The notes under the pieces are model-generated. The model ran no database searches, was not told the DNA's origin, and worked only from the letters and a program-made list of their open reading frames with translations. Positions 24,652 to 35,439 of a DNA stretch of 64,000 bases are shown one piece after another (positions within the stretch are counted from its first letter, which is position 1; each line of letters starts with the position of its first letter). A program made the position numbers and the translations under genes. The DNA is from GWE2-40-63 sp050179685 (GTDB lineage Bacteria; Bacteroidota; Bacteroidia; Bacteroidales; SZUA-534), in assembly GCA_050179685.1 (NCBI GenBank), contig JBFXEW010000026.1, forward strand, positions 1 through 64,000, in the 5' to 3' direction.

Positions 24652-25338
24652 ATGATAAAAACTGAAAACCTTTCCAAAGTATTCCGTACCGAAGAGATTG
24701 AGACTCTTGCCCTGAATGGAGTGAGCCTGCAGGTTAAACCCGGCGAGTTTGTAGCTGTAATGGGGCCTTCGGGCTGTGGTAAATCAACCCTGCTAAATAT
24801 TATCGGTTTGCTCGATAATCCTACAGAGGGCAGTTACCGGTTCAATAATACCGAAGTAGCCCGGTTGAAAGAGAAAGACCGTACCAAATTCCGCAAAGGG
24901 AATATAGGCTTTGTATTCCAGAGTTTTAATCTGATCGACGAACTCAATGTTTATGAAAATGTAGAATTACCGCTTATTTACTTAAACATGAAAGCCAAGG
25001 AACGTCGTGAAAAAGTAGAAGCCGTCTTGCAACGGATGAAAATTGGACACCGTGCCCGGCATTTTCCACAACAACTTTCCGGGGGACAACAGCAACGCGT
25101 TGCTATTGCCCGTGCCGTGGTTGCCAGTCCAAAACTTATTCTGGCTGATGAACCTACCGGTAACCTCGATTCCAAAAACGGTATCGAAGTAATGAACCTG
25201 CTCAGCGAACTAAATCAAGAGGGAGCAACCATTATTATGGTTACGCACAGCGATCGCGATGCCGGCTTTGCTCACCGCACAATCAACCTTCTTGATGGGC
25301 AGGTAATTGTAGAAAAAACAAATGAACCCATGGTATAG
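24652..25338 (+). CDS. MacB/LolD-type ABC transporter ATPase
   Basis: A 228-residue ATPase with Walker A GPSGCGKST (39-47), Q-loop FVFQSFNLIDEL, signature LSGGQQQR, Walker B LILADEPTGNLD and switch His in VTHSDRD. It belongs to the MacB/LolD/FtsE type that drives mechanotransmission permeases. It is the only ATPase in the operon, ahead of four permease genes, so it probably serves several of them. Confidence 0.93.
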   Translation: MIKTENLSKVFRTEEIETLALNGVSLQVKPGEFVAVMGPSGCGKSTLLNIIGLLDNPTEGSYRFNNTEVARLKEKDRTKFRKGNIGFVFQSFNLIDELNVYENVELPLIYLNMKAKERREKVEAVLQRMKIGHRARHFPQQLSGGQQQRVAIARAVVASPKLILADEPTGNLDSKNGIEVMNLLSELNQEGATIIMVTHSDRDAGFAHRTINLLDGQVIVEKTNEPMV

Positions 25339-25365
25339 CGCTTACCATCAATCCAATTTAAAACT

Positions 25366-27687
25366 ATGAATTTGCATTACCTGACCTACGTTTTTCGCAA
25401 ATGGATACGGTATAAAACCAGTCTGGTACTTAATCTGGTGGCTTTATCTATTGGTGTTACTGTGTTTACGTCAATAGCCATATACACGTACAGTGAATTA
25501 ACGGTGGACCATTGTTATAAAGATTACCAGCAAATTTATCGCTTATACAATGCCGAAACCGACATTTGTGAACTAGATTACGAATTAAAACCCTTACTTG
25601 AAAATTTTAAGGAGATAAATATTCATTGTCCGGTTATTAGAGCAGAATGGCCTTTGGTAGTTAAATCGGAAAGCAAAACAATAAAGTTTAATCAGGTTAT
25701 CTCTACCAACGATCGATTTTTTGAGCTTTTTGGAATTAAGGTTATAAGTAGTATAGATAAAAAACTTTTTGCCGAACAAAATGCGGTTATTCTACCGGAA
25801 GCTACAGCAAAGAAAATTTTTGGCAATGATAATCCCCTGGGTCAGATGCTGAATATTGAAAACCAGTTTAATTTGAAAGTAACTGCTATAGTATCTAATT
25901 TACCCGAAAACTCAAGTTTAAAAGCCGATTTGTATATAAATGCGGAACCAGAGGATTTAAGAATTTGGTATGTGTGCGACAATGGCGAGTGCTTTTATCC
26001 CATGAATCATTTTGTAAAGCTGGTGGAGGGAACTCAGGTAGACACTTTTGTTAATGAACTTAATAAGTATTTGCCTGAACATCAAAATAGAGTAAAATCA
26101 TTTGGCGCAGAACCTCTTAAGAATATATATCTGGGTAAATTAAAAGAAGGAAACTCTAATTTGCATGGCAATCCCGTTTTTTTAAAGGTATTGGCTTTAA
26201 TTGGTCTGGTAGTGTTAATCCTTTCGGTAATAAATTACCTTAATTATTCCTTGTCGCAGCAAATGGGCCACATTAAAGATTTAAGTATAAAGAAAATTAA
26301 TGGAGCCGGATTTCGACAACTGATAAAATACTCACTGGCTGAGAACTTTTCCCTTTTGGTAGTAGTTCTTTTTATATCCTTAGCATGCACATTTTTAATT
26401 AAGGAACTGCTGGCTCAATTATTGGGGAAACCACTTGATTTTAACTTACTAAAATCACCCATGTTTCTGGGCATTTACTTTTTAATCATCGCACTGGTTT
26501 TTGCCGTTAACAATCTGATACCTTTATTGACATCCTTAAAAATTAAAGCATTAAGCGGACTTAACAATCAAATCCAATTCAAAGGAAAAAAACAAGTACG
26601 ATCAGTATTTACCATTATACAATATACTACCGCTATAGTGTTGTTAACCGCTGTTTTTTTTATAAGCCGACAAATAGAATACATCGATTCATTTAAGGTG
26701 GGTTTCAATAAAAACCATTTGGTTCGGATTTCTATTCCTTTTGAAAACGACCAGACTCAGGCGCTAAAAAGCGAAATAGATAAATTAAATTTTGTTGAGT
26801 CAACGTCATTTACTTCTGGTTTTTTAGGAAATGTATCAATGGATATGGGAAGTAACCTTGAAGACAACGACTTTTATGTTCGTTGTATAAAGGTGGACAG
26901 TAACTTTATCAAAACATTTAGGATTGAATTACTTGATGGACGTAACTTTTTAGGTGGTGATATGGATAAAGCCTGTCTGATGAACGAAACTGCTTACAAG
27001 AAGTTTGGCTGGGAGAATCTCGAGAACAGGATTTTTGATAATGGCCGTGAAGGTGGATACCAGGTTATTGGAATAACCAACGATTTTATAATTGAAACCC
27101 TGCACCGTCCCCAGTTGCCTGTATGCATGATGTTTACCAACGATTTGTCGCCTGAACATTTAAACATTAAGCTTAATTCAGGAAATATAAAGGAACAAAT
27201 AGCTCAGATAGAAACCGTTTTTGAAGAAGTTTTACCCAATGATATATTTGAATTAACTTTTTACGACACTTATTTTAACCAGCTTTATTCGCAGGAGAAA
27301 CGACTATCAAAACTTATATTAATACTGGCATTTCTGGCGATTTGTTTATCGAGCCTTGGTTTAATTAGTCAGGTAATGGAACTTAATGCTTTAAAAACAA
27401 AAGAAATAGGTATTCGAAAAGTAAATGGTGCAAGAACTTTTCAAATTCTACTCATGTTGAATATTAATTTTATTAAATGGGTAGCTATTGCTTTTGTAAT
27501 TGCTGTACCCATTTCATACTACGTTATGAATAAATGGCTTGAGAACTTTGCTTACAAAACAACACTCACCTGGTGGATATTTGCCCTGGCTGGCTTACTG
27601 GCTTTGGTAATTGCTTTGGTTACGGTTAGCTGGCAAAGTTATAGAACCGCACGCCGCAATCCCATCGAGAGTTTACGCTATGAATAA
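25366..27687 (+). CDS. FtsX/MacB-type ABC permease 1
   Basis: A 773-residue permease: N-terminal membrane helix (18-40), a MacB-like periplasmic domain, three helices around 285-400, another helix near 425, a second periplasmic domain, and a final FtsX unit (about 655-765). The motif KEIGIRKVNGA before the last helices and the C-terminal RNPIESLRYE are shared with the next three permeases. Its spacing from the ATPase gene (27 bp) marks an operon. Cargo is unknown: peptides, lipids or antimicrobials are possible. Confidence 0.88.
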   Translation: MNLHYLTYVFRKWIRYKTSLVLNLVALSIGVTVFTSIAIYTYSELTVDHCYKDYQQIYRLYNAETDICELDYELKPLLENFKEINIHCPVIRAEWPLVVKSESKTIKFNQVISTNDRFFELFGIKVISSIDKKLFAEQNAVILPEATAKKIFGNDNPLGQMLNIENQFNLKVTAIVSNLPENSSLKADLYINAEPEDLRIWYVCDNGECFYPMNHFVKLVEGTQVDTFVNELNKYLPEHQNRVKSFGAEPLKNIYLGKLKEGNSNLHGNPVFLKVLALIGLVVLILSVINYLNYSLSQQMGHIKDLSIKKINGAGFRQLIKYSLAENFSLLVVVLFISLACTFLIKELLAQLLGKPLDFNLLKSPMFLGIYFLIIALVFAVNNLIPLLTSLKIKALSGLNNQIQFKGKKQVRSVFTIIQYTTAIVLLTAVFFISRQIEYIDSFKVGFNKNHLVRISIPFENDQTQALKSEIDKLNFVESTSFTSGFLGNVSMDMGSNLEDNDFYVRCIKVDSNFIKTFRIELLDGRNFLGGDMDKACLMNETAYKKFGWENLENRIFDNGREGGYQVIGITNDFIIETLHRPQLPVCMMFTNDLSPEHLNIKLNSGNIKEQIAQIETVFEEVLPNDIFELTFYDTYFNQLYSQEKRLSKLILILAFLAICLSSLGLISQVMELNALKTKEIGIRKVNGARTFQILLMLNINFIKWVAIAFVIAVPISYYVMNKWLENFAYKTTLTWWIFALAGLLALVIALVTVSWQSYRTARRNPIESLRYE

Positions 27688-27711
27688 ACAAAAAACCTAA
27701 AACCCGATACC

Positions 27712-30051
27712 ATGATACCTTTAAAACGAATGTTTAAGACCCTGGTTAAATACAAAACGTCTTCGCTACTAACCTTAATCAGCCTGATTATCTCCTTATT
27801 AGGAATCATAATTTTAACCTTGTATGTTTCTTTCGAACGCAGTTTCGATCGTTTTCATACCAATGCTTCGTCGATTTACAGACTCGAAACCATTGCATAC
27901 GGAGGTTCAGTTCCGGCAACCTTGCGTAATATTATTCCGGAACAGATTCCTGAGGTTGATAAACTGGTAACTTTAATGGACCGCAGCGGCAAACTATCAA
28001 GCCCTGAATTACGCGAAACGAATATGAGCTTCCAGGCAAGCTTGATTTATGCCGATAAAGAATTCTTTAATATATTCACTTACCCGCTTATACTTGGAGA
28101 CAAAGAAACAGCTCTTACAGAACCCAACACTATTGTGCTTACCGAGTCGATGGCAAAAAAACTATTTACCCATACCAATCCACTTGGAAAGTTGGTTTTA
28201 ATTAACGGTTACGAATTTAAAGTCAGCGGGGTGATAAATGACTTTCCTAAAAACTCTTCATTTCAGTACGATGCCATTCCTTCGTTTCAGACTTTTTCTA
28301 AGATGGAGAATTCAGGAATTGATCAGTGGTCGGAATGGAGTTATAATATTTTTGTAAAACTAAAACCCGGAACGGATGTAAATGAAGTTGCATTAAAAAT
28401 TGAAGAATTGCCTGCCTTAGCTGAGCAAATATCTGAAATGAAAAATCGTTACCCAAACCAAACTTTTATTGCCTTGCAAGCTCTAACAAATATTCATTTT
28501 GTACCAGAAAGTGGTTATTCTTATGCCAATCCAAAAATTTTAAGCATATTGATGTTACTGGCCCTTATACTTGCAATTATGGGTGCTGTTAATTTCATAA
28601 ACTTTTCAACTTCTCAGGCACCACTACGCGCAAAATCTTTAAGTATTATCCAGGTATTGGGTGCCAGGCGTCTATCGTCAATGGGACAGATTGTTGCCGA
28701 ATCGGTGGTGTTATCAATCATGGCTTTTGGGGTTTCGGTATTAATTTATTGGTTAAGTTACACCTGGCTTGAATCCTTATTCGGAATTAGCGGTCTGCAT
28801 CTGGAAGGACGGTATGTTTATTTGCTTTGGTTCTTCCTTTTTTCGCTGGGCTATGGTTTCCTGGCCGGAATTTATCCGGCACGCTATATTACTTCTTCTC
28901 CTTTAACCCAATCAGTTAAAGGGAAACCTCATTTTTCAGGTAAAGGAAAGGTGTTCAGGAATACCCTGTTTACTATACAATTTGTTTTTACCATTGCCCT
29001 TATAGCCGCCGGTTTTATTATTGAAAAACAATTGAATTTTTGGAGAAATTATGATATCGGGATAAACAAAGAGCATGTGGTATATTTATCAACCACCAAA
29101 GCCTTAGAAGAGCATGCACAAGCATTAGCCGACGAACTCCAAAATAGCGAAAATATACTCGATTATACCTATTCCGAATTTATACCAGGTGCTGTGAATA
29201 TGGGTTGGGGGCGCATGGTAGACGGGCAACACATTCAATTAAAATGCTGGCCGGTTGACGATAGGTTTCTCGATTTTTTTGGCATAGAAGTAATTAAAGG
29301 ACGTCCGTTTCAAAAAAACAGTAAGGCCGATATCAATACGTTTATTCTGAATAAAAAAGCTATTGATGAATTTGGGTGGACTGATAACCCGTTGGAAAAG
29401 CAAATTAATGGTTTCGATTTTATGGGCCAGGTAATTGGTGTTACCGATAATTTTAATTTCTCGTCGCTTAAAGAAGATATTCAACCCATGGTGTTGTGGC
29501 TTACCGATAGTCGAAAATCGCATCTTATGTTACGCATAAATCAGGGCAACTATACACAGACCTTGAGTTACATTAAAAATACGGTTCATAAATTCGATCC
29601 TAAAAATCCGGTCGAGGTAAAATTCCTTGATGACTCTTTAAATAAGCTGTATGAAAAAGAAGAGAAAATGGCTCGACTAATTGAATTTGTTGCCATGTGG
29701 TGCATGCTTTTGGCAATAACCGGTTTGCTGGGCTTAATCATTTTTATCAGCCGCGATCGCATCAAAGAAATTGGTATTCGTAAAGTGAATGGTGCTACAA
29801 TAACCGAAGTAATTGCACTGTTAAACAAAGACATTTTGCAATGGGTACTTTATGCCTTTGTTATTGCCACTCCTATTTCGTATTACGCCATGCACAAATG
29901 GCTCGAAGATTTTACCTATAAAACACAGTTAAACTGGTGGGTTTTTGCGCTGTCGGGCTTGTTTGCTTTTACTGTTGCTTTACTTGCTGTAAGCTGGCAA
30001 ACATATCGGGCAGCACGCAGGAATCCGGTTGAAAGTTTACGATACGAGTAA
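27712..30051 (+). CDS. FtsX/MacB-type ABC permease 2
   Basis: A 779-residue paralogue of permease 1 with the same order of a first helix (18-38), MacB-like periplasmic domain, three-helix unit (about 278-400), second periplasmic domain and closing FtsX unit. KEIGIRKVNGA near 685 and the tail ARRNPVESLRYE are conserved. It begins 24 bp after permease 1. The periplasmic domains differ most between paralogues, which suggests different partners or cargo. Confidence 0.88.
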   Translation: MIPLKRMFKTLVKYKTSSLLTLISLIISLLGIIILTLYVSFERSFDRFHTNASSIYRLETIAYGGSVPATLRNIIPEQIPEVDKLVTLMDRSGKLSSPELRETNMSFQASLIYADKEFFNIFTYPLILGDKETALTEPNTIVLTESMAKKLFTHTNPLGKLVLINGYEFKVSGVINDFPKNSSFQYDAIPSFQTFSKMENSGIDQWSEWSYNIFVKLKPGTDVNEVALKIEELPALAEQISEMKNRYPNQTFIALQALTNIHFVPESGYSYANPKILSILMLLALILAIMGAVNFINFSTSQAPLRAKSLSIIQVLGARRLSSMGQIVAESVVLSIMAFGVSVLIYWLSYTWLESLFGISGLHLEGRYVYLLWFFLFSLGYGFLAGIYPARYITSSPLTQSVKGKPHFSGKGKVFRNTLFTIQFVFTIALIAAGFIIEKQLNFWRNYDIGINKEHVVYLSTTKALEEHAQALADELQNSENILDYTYSEFIPGAVNMGWGRMVDGQHIQLKCWPVDDRFLDFFGIEVIKGRPFQKNSKADINTFILNKKAIDEFGWTDNPLEKQINGFDFMGQVIGVTDNFNFSSLKEDIQPMVLWLTDSRKSHLMLRINQGNYTQTLSYIKNTVHKFDPKNPVEVKFLDDSLNKLYEKEEKMARLIEFVAMWCMLLAITGLLGLIIFISRDRIKEIGIRKVNGATITEVIALLNKDILQWVLYAFVIATPISYYAMHKWLEDFTYKTQLNWWVFALSGLFAFTVALLAVSWQTYRAARRNPVESLRYE

Positions 30052-30191
30052 AGAATTTACTTAAAAAATAGAATTGAAATGGAAAGTTGAGGAATAGCGT
30101 TGAAGTTGAGGGTATTGTTTACTTTTTATTCTTGCAATGACTTGCAAAAGAGCGAATGAAATGAATATAAAGGCATTTAAATTTATGTAAT

Positions 30192-32549
30192 ATGTTATCA
30201 AAACTAAAGTATTCTTTAAGAATATTAAAGCGGAATAAGCTGATTCTTACAGTTAATATTGTTGGACTATGGGTAGGTCTGGCTGTTTGTTTATTGCTTT
30301 GGGTTTACATTGACCACGAATTAAGTTACGACAAACATTTTAAAAATTCAGCGCGTATTTCCCGACTAATTACCGAATGGGTCGAAGGCGATAAAAAGGA
30401 GGTTTTTCCTATCAATTTAAGAACAGCCTACACTGAAATTCCTGCCGGCATTCCTGAAGTTGAGGCAAGCGTGCAGCTTTACCGGAGTTGGGAAGCTAAA
30501 ATAAAGGTAAACGAATCGAATTTTGCTAATCTTAAAATGCTGTATGCCGACACCACATTCTTTAAAGTATTTGATGTCAGCTTTGTTTATGGTTCTGAAA
30601 ACAAACCTTTTAAAGGTAGCTTATCTGCCATTATTACTACATCGCTGGCTCAAAAGGCTTTTGGTGACACTAATCCTTTGGGAAAAATTATCAGAATCGA
30701 TAACCGCGATTTTCAGGTATCCGGAGTAATCAAAGATTTTCCGGCAACTACTCATTTTAGTTTTCAGGTTTTGTTACCCATGCAGGCGACAGAGAATCTG
30801 CTTTATTTGGGAGGACTTGAATTTTATACCTACTATTTATATGCTCCAAATACCAACCACCTTGCTGTTTCAAACAAGATTACAAGCAGGTATAATAAAC
30901 AACTGGATGATAGATTTGGTGAGTTTAAAGCGGAGTTCTCGTCTTATCTCGAGCCTTTGGAACAGATACATTTATTCACAAAAGCGGAGTTCGATTTGTC
31001 TCCCATCGGGAATTTAAAACAGGTATTTTTGGTTGCACTTATTTCCTTCATTATTCTGTTTATGGCTATATTCAACTGTGTAAATTTGTACATGGTATTT
31101 GGTCAAAACCGCTCAAAAGAGTTGGGAATACGAAAAATTTCAGGGGCCAGTTCAAAATCAATAAAATGGCAGATGCTTTTTGAAGCTTTAATTATTAATG
31201 GGATAGCATTGGTTTTAGCTTTGGTGTTATTTTATTTTGTCGCACCTTATTTTGGAAACCTTATTCAACGGCCAATAGCTTTTAATGCAGTTTTTTCCCT
31301 TTCCGGAATGCTTGCACTTGTTTTTATTTTGTTCTTTTCAACGGCACTTTCAGGGCTTTATCCGGCCTTTGTATTGTCTAAATTCAACAGCATCGAGATT
31401 TTAAGCGGGACGGTGGCTAAACAAAAAATAAACAAATGGTTGTCGCCATCAATTGTTATTGGCCAATTTGGCATGGTGGTGCTCTTATTATTCTGTTTGT
31501 TCAGTATAAATGACCAATTGAACTTTTTAAAACAAATGCCTTTGGGATTTAACCCCAGGAATGTAGTGGCTTTTTCAGGATTTAATAGTAATATATATAA
31601 ACAGGCTCAGTCCCTTCAAAACGATTTAAAAAACCTTCCGGGTGTTGAACAAATGGGTTTTAGTCAGCATACAATGGGAAGCGGAGCCAGTGGCCAGGCT
31701 ATTAAAAAATTTGGTAATGAAACGGGTTCTGAAATCTCTATCGATGAGTTCAGGGTACAACCCGGTTTTTGTAAAACCTATGATTTGAAATTGGTTTGGG
31801 GACGGTTTTTTAAACCAAATGAGCTGGGAAATGAATCTGTAGTTATTTTAAATAGAACTGCTGCTGAACGTTTGGGAATTGATAATCGGGAAAATAATCG
31901 GGTCGATATGTTTGAATTCCCGATGGAAGTGGTAGGTGTGGTCGAAGACTTTATGTATCATGGTGCTAATCAGGTGGTACAACCCATGGTGCTATGCTGC
32001 AGAGACTCTTCGTTTTGGAACATTAACATACGTTTAAATGCGTTTGGCGGTTCCGATACACGAAATCAGGTAATAGCTATTATTCAAAAGTACGATCCCG
32101 ATTACATACCCACTTATAGTTTTATCAGCGAACGATTCGACAGCTTCTATGCATCTGAAAAACGCACCACTCAAATAGTTGGTTTTGGAAGCCTGGTTGC
32201 CATTTTAATCAGCCTTATGGGTTTATTTGCCATTACGGTTTACAACATCCACCGAAAGTATAAAGAACTTGGTATCCGCAAAGTATTGGGAGCATCATCC
32301 TTAAAAATTGCACATCTTGTACTTTTAAACCTGGGTTACTGGATGTTGATTGCAGTTTTATTTGCCTGGCCAATAGGTACACTGATTATAAAGCGATGGT
32401 TCAGCCAATATCCGGCTCATGCTGAACTAAACTTTGCTTTCTTTATTTTATCTGCATTATTACCATTGCTACTGGCCTTACTTACCATTGGCTGGCATGT
32501 ATTAAAAGTGGCACGGCATAATCCGGTCGAAAGCTTACGATACGAATAA
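30192..32549 (+). CDS. FtsX/MacB-type ABC permease 3
   Basis: A 785-residue permease of the same architecture but more divergent (KELGIRKVLGA in place of KEIGIRKVNGA, and VARHNPVESLRYE at the end). The 140-bp gap before it is the widest inside the permease series and contains no recognisable terminator. It may carry its own weak promoter, but none was identified. Confidence 0.87.
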   Translation: MLSKLKYSLRILKRNKLILTVNIVGLWVGLAVCLLLWVYIDHELSYDKHFKNSARISRLITEWVEGDKKEVFPINLRTAYTEIPAGIPEVEASVQLYRSWEAKIKVNESNFANLKMLYADTTFFKVFDVSFVYGSENKPFKGSLSAIITTSLAQKAFGDTNPLGKIIRIDNRDFQVSGVIKDFPATTHFSFQVLLPMQATENLLYLGGLEFYTYYLYAPNTNHLAVSNKITSRYNKQLDDRFGEFKAEFSSYLEPLEQIHLFTKAEFDLSPIGNLKQVFLVALISFIILFMAIFNCVNLYMVFGQNRSKELGIRKISGASSKSIKWQMLFEALIINGIALVLALVLFYFVAPYFGNLIQRPIAFNAVFSLSGMLALVFILFFSTALSGLYPAFVLSKFNSIEILSGTVAKQKINKWLSPSIVIGQFGMVVLLLFCLFSINDQLNFLKQMPLGFNPRNVVAFSGFNSNIYKQAQSLQNDLKNLPGVEQMGFSQHTMGSGASGQAIKKFGNETGSEISIDEFRVQPGFCKTYDLKLVWGRFFKPNELGNESVVILNRTAAERLGIDNRENNRVDMFEFPMEVVGVVEDFMYHGANQVVQPMVLCCRDSSFWNINIRLNAFGGSDTRNQVIAIIQKYDPDYIPTYSFISERFDSFYASEKRTTQIVGFGSLVAILISLMGLFAITVYNIHRKYKELGIRKVLGASSLKIAHLVLLNLGYWMLIAVLFAWPIGTLIIKRWFSQYPAHAELNFAFFILSALLPLLLALLTIGWHVLKVARHNPVESLRYE

Positions 32550-32581
32550 TTTAATGGGGTTTTATTATAAATTTAGTAGCA

Positions 32582-35014
32582 ATGAAAAACATAAAAAGCA
32601 TTTACCGATATAGCTTAAATAACAGCAGCTTATTTGCCATTAACCAAATCGGACTTATAGTTGCTTTTACCGTGGCAATCCTGGTGAGTTTGTTTGTGCG
32701 ATTTGAGTTTAGTTTCGATAAATTTCATAGCCAATACAAACAAATATATCGGGTAACACTTAGCACTCCGGAGCAAACCGAGCAGGAAACCGACAGCCGT
32801 ATTCTACTCTATTACATGAATTTTTTAAAAGAAAAATACCCCGAAATTGAAGCATTAACCGGAATAAATTCATTTAAAAAGGCCATTGTTTCCATCGACA
32901 ATAAAATTTTTTATTCGAAACATGTTTACAGTGTAGATAGTTTGTTTTTTAAAGTTTTTGATTACGAGCTGCTTCAAGGCAATAAAGAAAACCTTTTTAG
33001 TAAACCTAACCAGGTCGCTATTAGCGAATCCATGGCAAAAACGTATTTTGGCACAAGCGAGGTATTGGGTAAGCAAATAAAAATTACCCATCAAAAAACC
33101 GACCAGGCAACAGCCTTTACCATTGCCGGTATTTTAAAAGATTTTCCCAAGAATTCGCATTTTAAAGCCGATTTATTATGTTCGTTTGTAGAATTACAAA
33201 ACCGGAATAGTTGGGTTTACACCTATGTCCTTTTAAATAGCAAAAACGATAAAGCAGCCTTACAAGATTCTATACAAGCTGATTTCAACAAGCAGTTTGC
33301 AGGTAATGAAAACATTCCGGGGATAAATCTGCAAGCTTTAAGCGATATACACCTGTACAGTCAAAAATCGCGTGAGTTGCAACGCAATGGTAATATTAAA
33401 TCGATTTTTTTACTAATTAGCGGGGCACTAATAATTTTGATTATAGCCCTTGTAAATTTTGTGAATTTGCAAACCGTACAATATATAAAATTACAAAAGC
33501 AGGTTTGGATAAAAAGAGTAAATGGTGCCAGTTTATTCCGCCTTATAGTTGAGAATCAGGTGCAAATATTTATCCAATTGTTGATAGTTTTAGCCGGAGC
33601 AGGTTTATTGAATTATTTTTTATTCAACTATTTTAACTGGCAGTATTTAATCACCAACTCGCTGTTGTTTTTACTCATTATTGCCCTGTCATTTGTTTTA
33701 TTAGTGATGCTTTTGGGGAGTATTCCTCATATCACTTTTAGAAGGATGATGCAAAACAAGCAATTTATATTAAAGCCACAACGCAGCTACCCGTATTTTA
33801 TAATTTTGCAATTTACCCTAGCCATGGTAGCCATAAGCTCAACGCTGGTTTTAAATAAGCAAATGCAATTTATGAGTGACTTGCAGCCAGGAGCCAACGA
33901 AACAAATATGCTGGTAATTCCTGACAATCCACGCAAAGCAGTTAATCAATTCGGAACATTAAGGCAACGTGTATTGAAACATCCTGAGATTACTCATGCC
34001 ACGGCTGTCATGGAGGAACCCGCTGGAAATATTATGGATCGTTTTCAATATCGGATTGATGATCAGGATTATAAAGACGAACAAACCATTCATATTTTAT
34101 GCGTCGATTCCAATTTCTTCAACTTCTTTCAATTAAAAGCGATATCCGGAACTGTATATTTTTCCAATGTTCCCGGAATATCATGGGAAGAAAAGTGCAT
34201 CCAGCTTTGGCAATATGAACTTAATAACCAAGCAGTACCTGAAGGTTTACGCGAAGAGGTGGAAGGCATAACCGACAAATACATTATTAATAATGAGGCC
34301 TTAAAATACCTGGGAATTGATACACCCGATGAAGCTATTGGAAGAAGATTCCAATTGGCACATCCTATTAGTTATTTATTTCCACCCGGAGAAATAATTG
34401 GGGTAGTTAACGATTTTCATTACAGCAATTTGTACGAACCGGAAAAACCGTTGGCCATGTTAGTCCGAAAAGCGTTTACCCATTGTTTTATTTTTCGGTT
34501 TCAACCCGGACAAACCCAACAAGCCATTCGGGTAATACAAAACGAATGGGAAAAATTATATCCTGAAATTCCTTTTCAATTTGAGCTTATTGGCAATCAT
34601 TATCAAAAAGTATATGGAAATGAATACATGCAAAGCCGGATGCTTCTGTTGTTTGCCGTAATTTCACTATTACTTTCCATAATGGGAATTATGGCTATGG
34701 CAGGCTTTATGGTCGAACGGCGCACCAAAGAAATAGGTATCAGGAGGGTAAATGGAGCAAAAATTTACAGAATACTATTTATGCTTAATAAAAACTTTTT
34801 AGTCCTGGTAGTTGCAGCTTGTTTTTTTGCTATTCCTTTGGGTCTTTGGGTTATGGTACTATGGCTTAAAAACTTTGCCTACAAAACTGAAATAAGTTGG
34901 TGGATATTCGCAGTTTCAGCTTTAATAACTATTACCATTGTTGGCATTACAGTTAGTTTACAAAGTTTTAGAGCAGCCCGCCGCAACCCGGTCGAAAGCT
35001 TACGATACGAATAA
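32582..35014 (+). CDS. FtsX/MacB-type ABC permease 4
   Basis: An 810-residue permease, the longest of the four, with the extra length in the second periplasmic domain (roughly 500-600). KEIGIRRVNGA and the ending ARRNPVESLRYE are conserved. Its 5' end and the 35 bp before it are duplicated downstream at 35012-35050 and 35174-35242, showing recent rearrangement at this end of the operon. Confidence 0.87.
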   Translation: MKNIKSIYRYSLNNSSLFAINQIGLIVAFTVAILVSLFVRFEFSFDKFHSQYKQIYRVTLSTPEQTEQETDSRILLYYMNFLKEKYPEIEALTGINSFKKAIVSIDNKIFYSKHVYSVDSLFFKVFDYELLQGNKENLFSKPNQVAISESMAKTYFGTSEVLGKQIKITHQKTDQATAFTIAGILKDFPKNSHFKADLLCSFVELQNRNSWVYTYVLLNSKNDKAALQDSIQADFNKQFAGNENIPGINLQALSDIHLYSQKSRELQRNGNIKSIFLLISGALIILIIALVNFVNLQTVQYIKLQKQVWIKRVNGASLFRLIVENQVQIFIQLLIVLAGAGLLNYFLFNYFNWQYLITNSLLFLLIIALSFVLLVMLLGSIPHITFRRMMQNKQFILKPQRSYPYFIILQFTLAMVAISSTLVLNKQMQFMSDLQPGANETNMLVIPDNPRKAVNQFGTLRQRVLKHPEITHATAVMEEPAGNIMDRFQYRIDDQDYKDEQTIHILCVDSNFFNFFQLKAISGTVYFSNVPGISWEEKCIQLWQYELNNQAVPEGLREEVEGITDKYIINNEALKYLGIDTPDEAIGRRFQLAHPISYLFPPGEIIGVVNDFHYSNLYEPEKPLAMLVRKAFTHCFIFRFQPGQTQQAIRVIQNEWEKLYPEIPFQFELIGNHYQKVYGNEYMQSRMLLLFAVISLLLSIMGIMAMAGFMVERRTKEIGIRRVNGAKIYRILFMLNKNFLVLVVAACFFAIPLGLWVMVLWLKNFAYKTEISWWIFAVSALITITIVGITVSLQSFRAARRNPVESLRYE

Positions 35015-35242
35015 TTTAATGGGGTATTATTTTAAATTAAGTAGCAATTTCATTTAGTTAGTGATTCTCCCGTTGGAGATACTTCCTCCGAAACAGAATG
35101 GCAAGTCCTTCCGCCGCGGCGGAGAGGTGCCCGCCTTGGCAGGTTAACTAATCGATATTAAACTTAGATGAATTAAAAACATATAAAGCACTTATCGATA
35201 TAGCTTAAATAACAGCAGCTTATTTGCCATTAACTAACCGGA
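35012..35242 (+). pseudogene. remnant of a further permease gene start
   Basis: Two blocks match the start of permease 4: 35012-35050 resembles 32547-32584, and 35174-35242 resembles 32590-32652 (the part encoding the first 22 or so codons). Between them lies about 125 bp of unrelated, GC-rich palindromic sequence. The remnant has in-frame stops and cannot be translated as a permease. Confidence 0.65.
35109..35154. repeat. GC-rich REP-like palindromic element
   Basis: It contains the perfect 14-bp palindrome TCCGCCGCGGCGGA and a following CCCGCCTTGGCAGG stem in otherwise AT-rich DNA. It sits inside the permease remnant and looks like an inserted REP-type unit. Confidence 0.55.
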
Positions 35243-35439
35243 CAAGAAACTGACAATTGTTTGCATCCCTTTGGTATTGAATTTTATAAAAAGTCGTATT
35301 TTTACTTTCTAGAATCAAACAGTTGCTTAAAAAGCTTACAGGTTCATTGAATTTACTGGCCTGAAATGAGACAAAACTTGCGGTGTTTTCGTCAGCCTTC
35401 GCCTTAGCTTTAGGGAAAAAGGACATTAGGTTTGCCCGG

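Noticed and set aside
35220..35426. 68-codon minus-strand frame between the permease remnant and the HU-like gene
   Set aside because: It lies in duplicated and rearranged DNA and shows no recognisable family.
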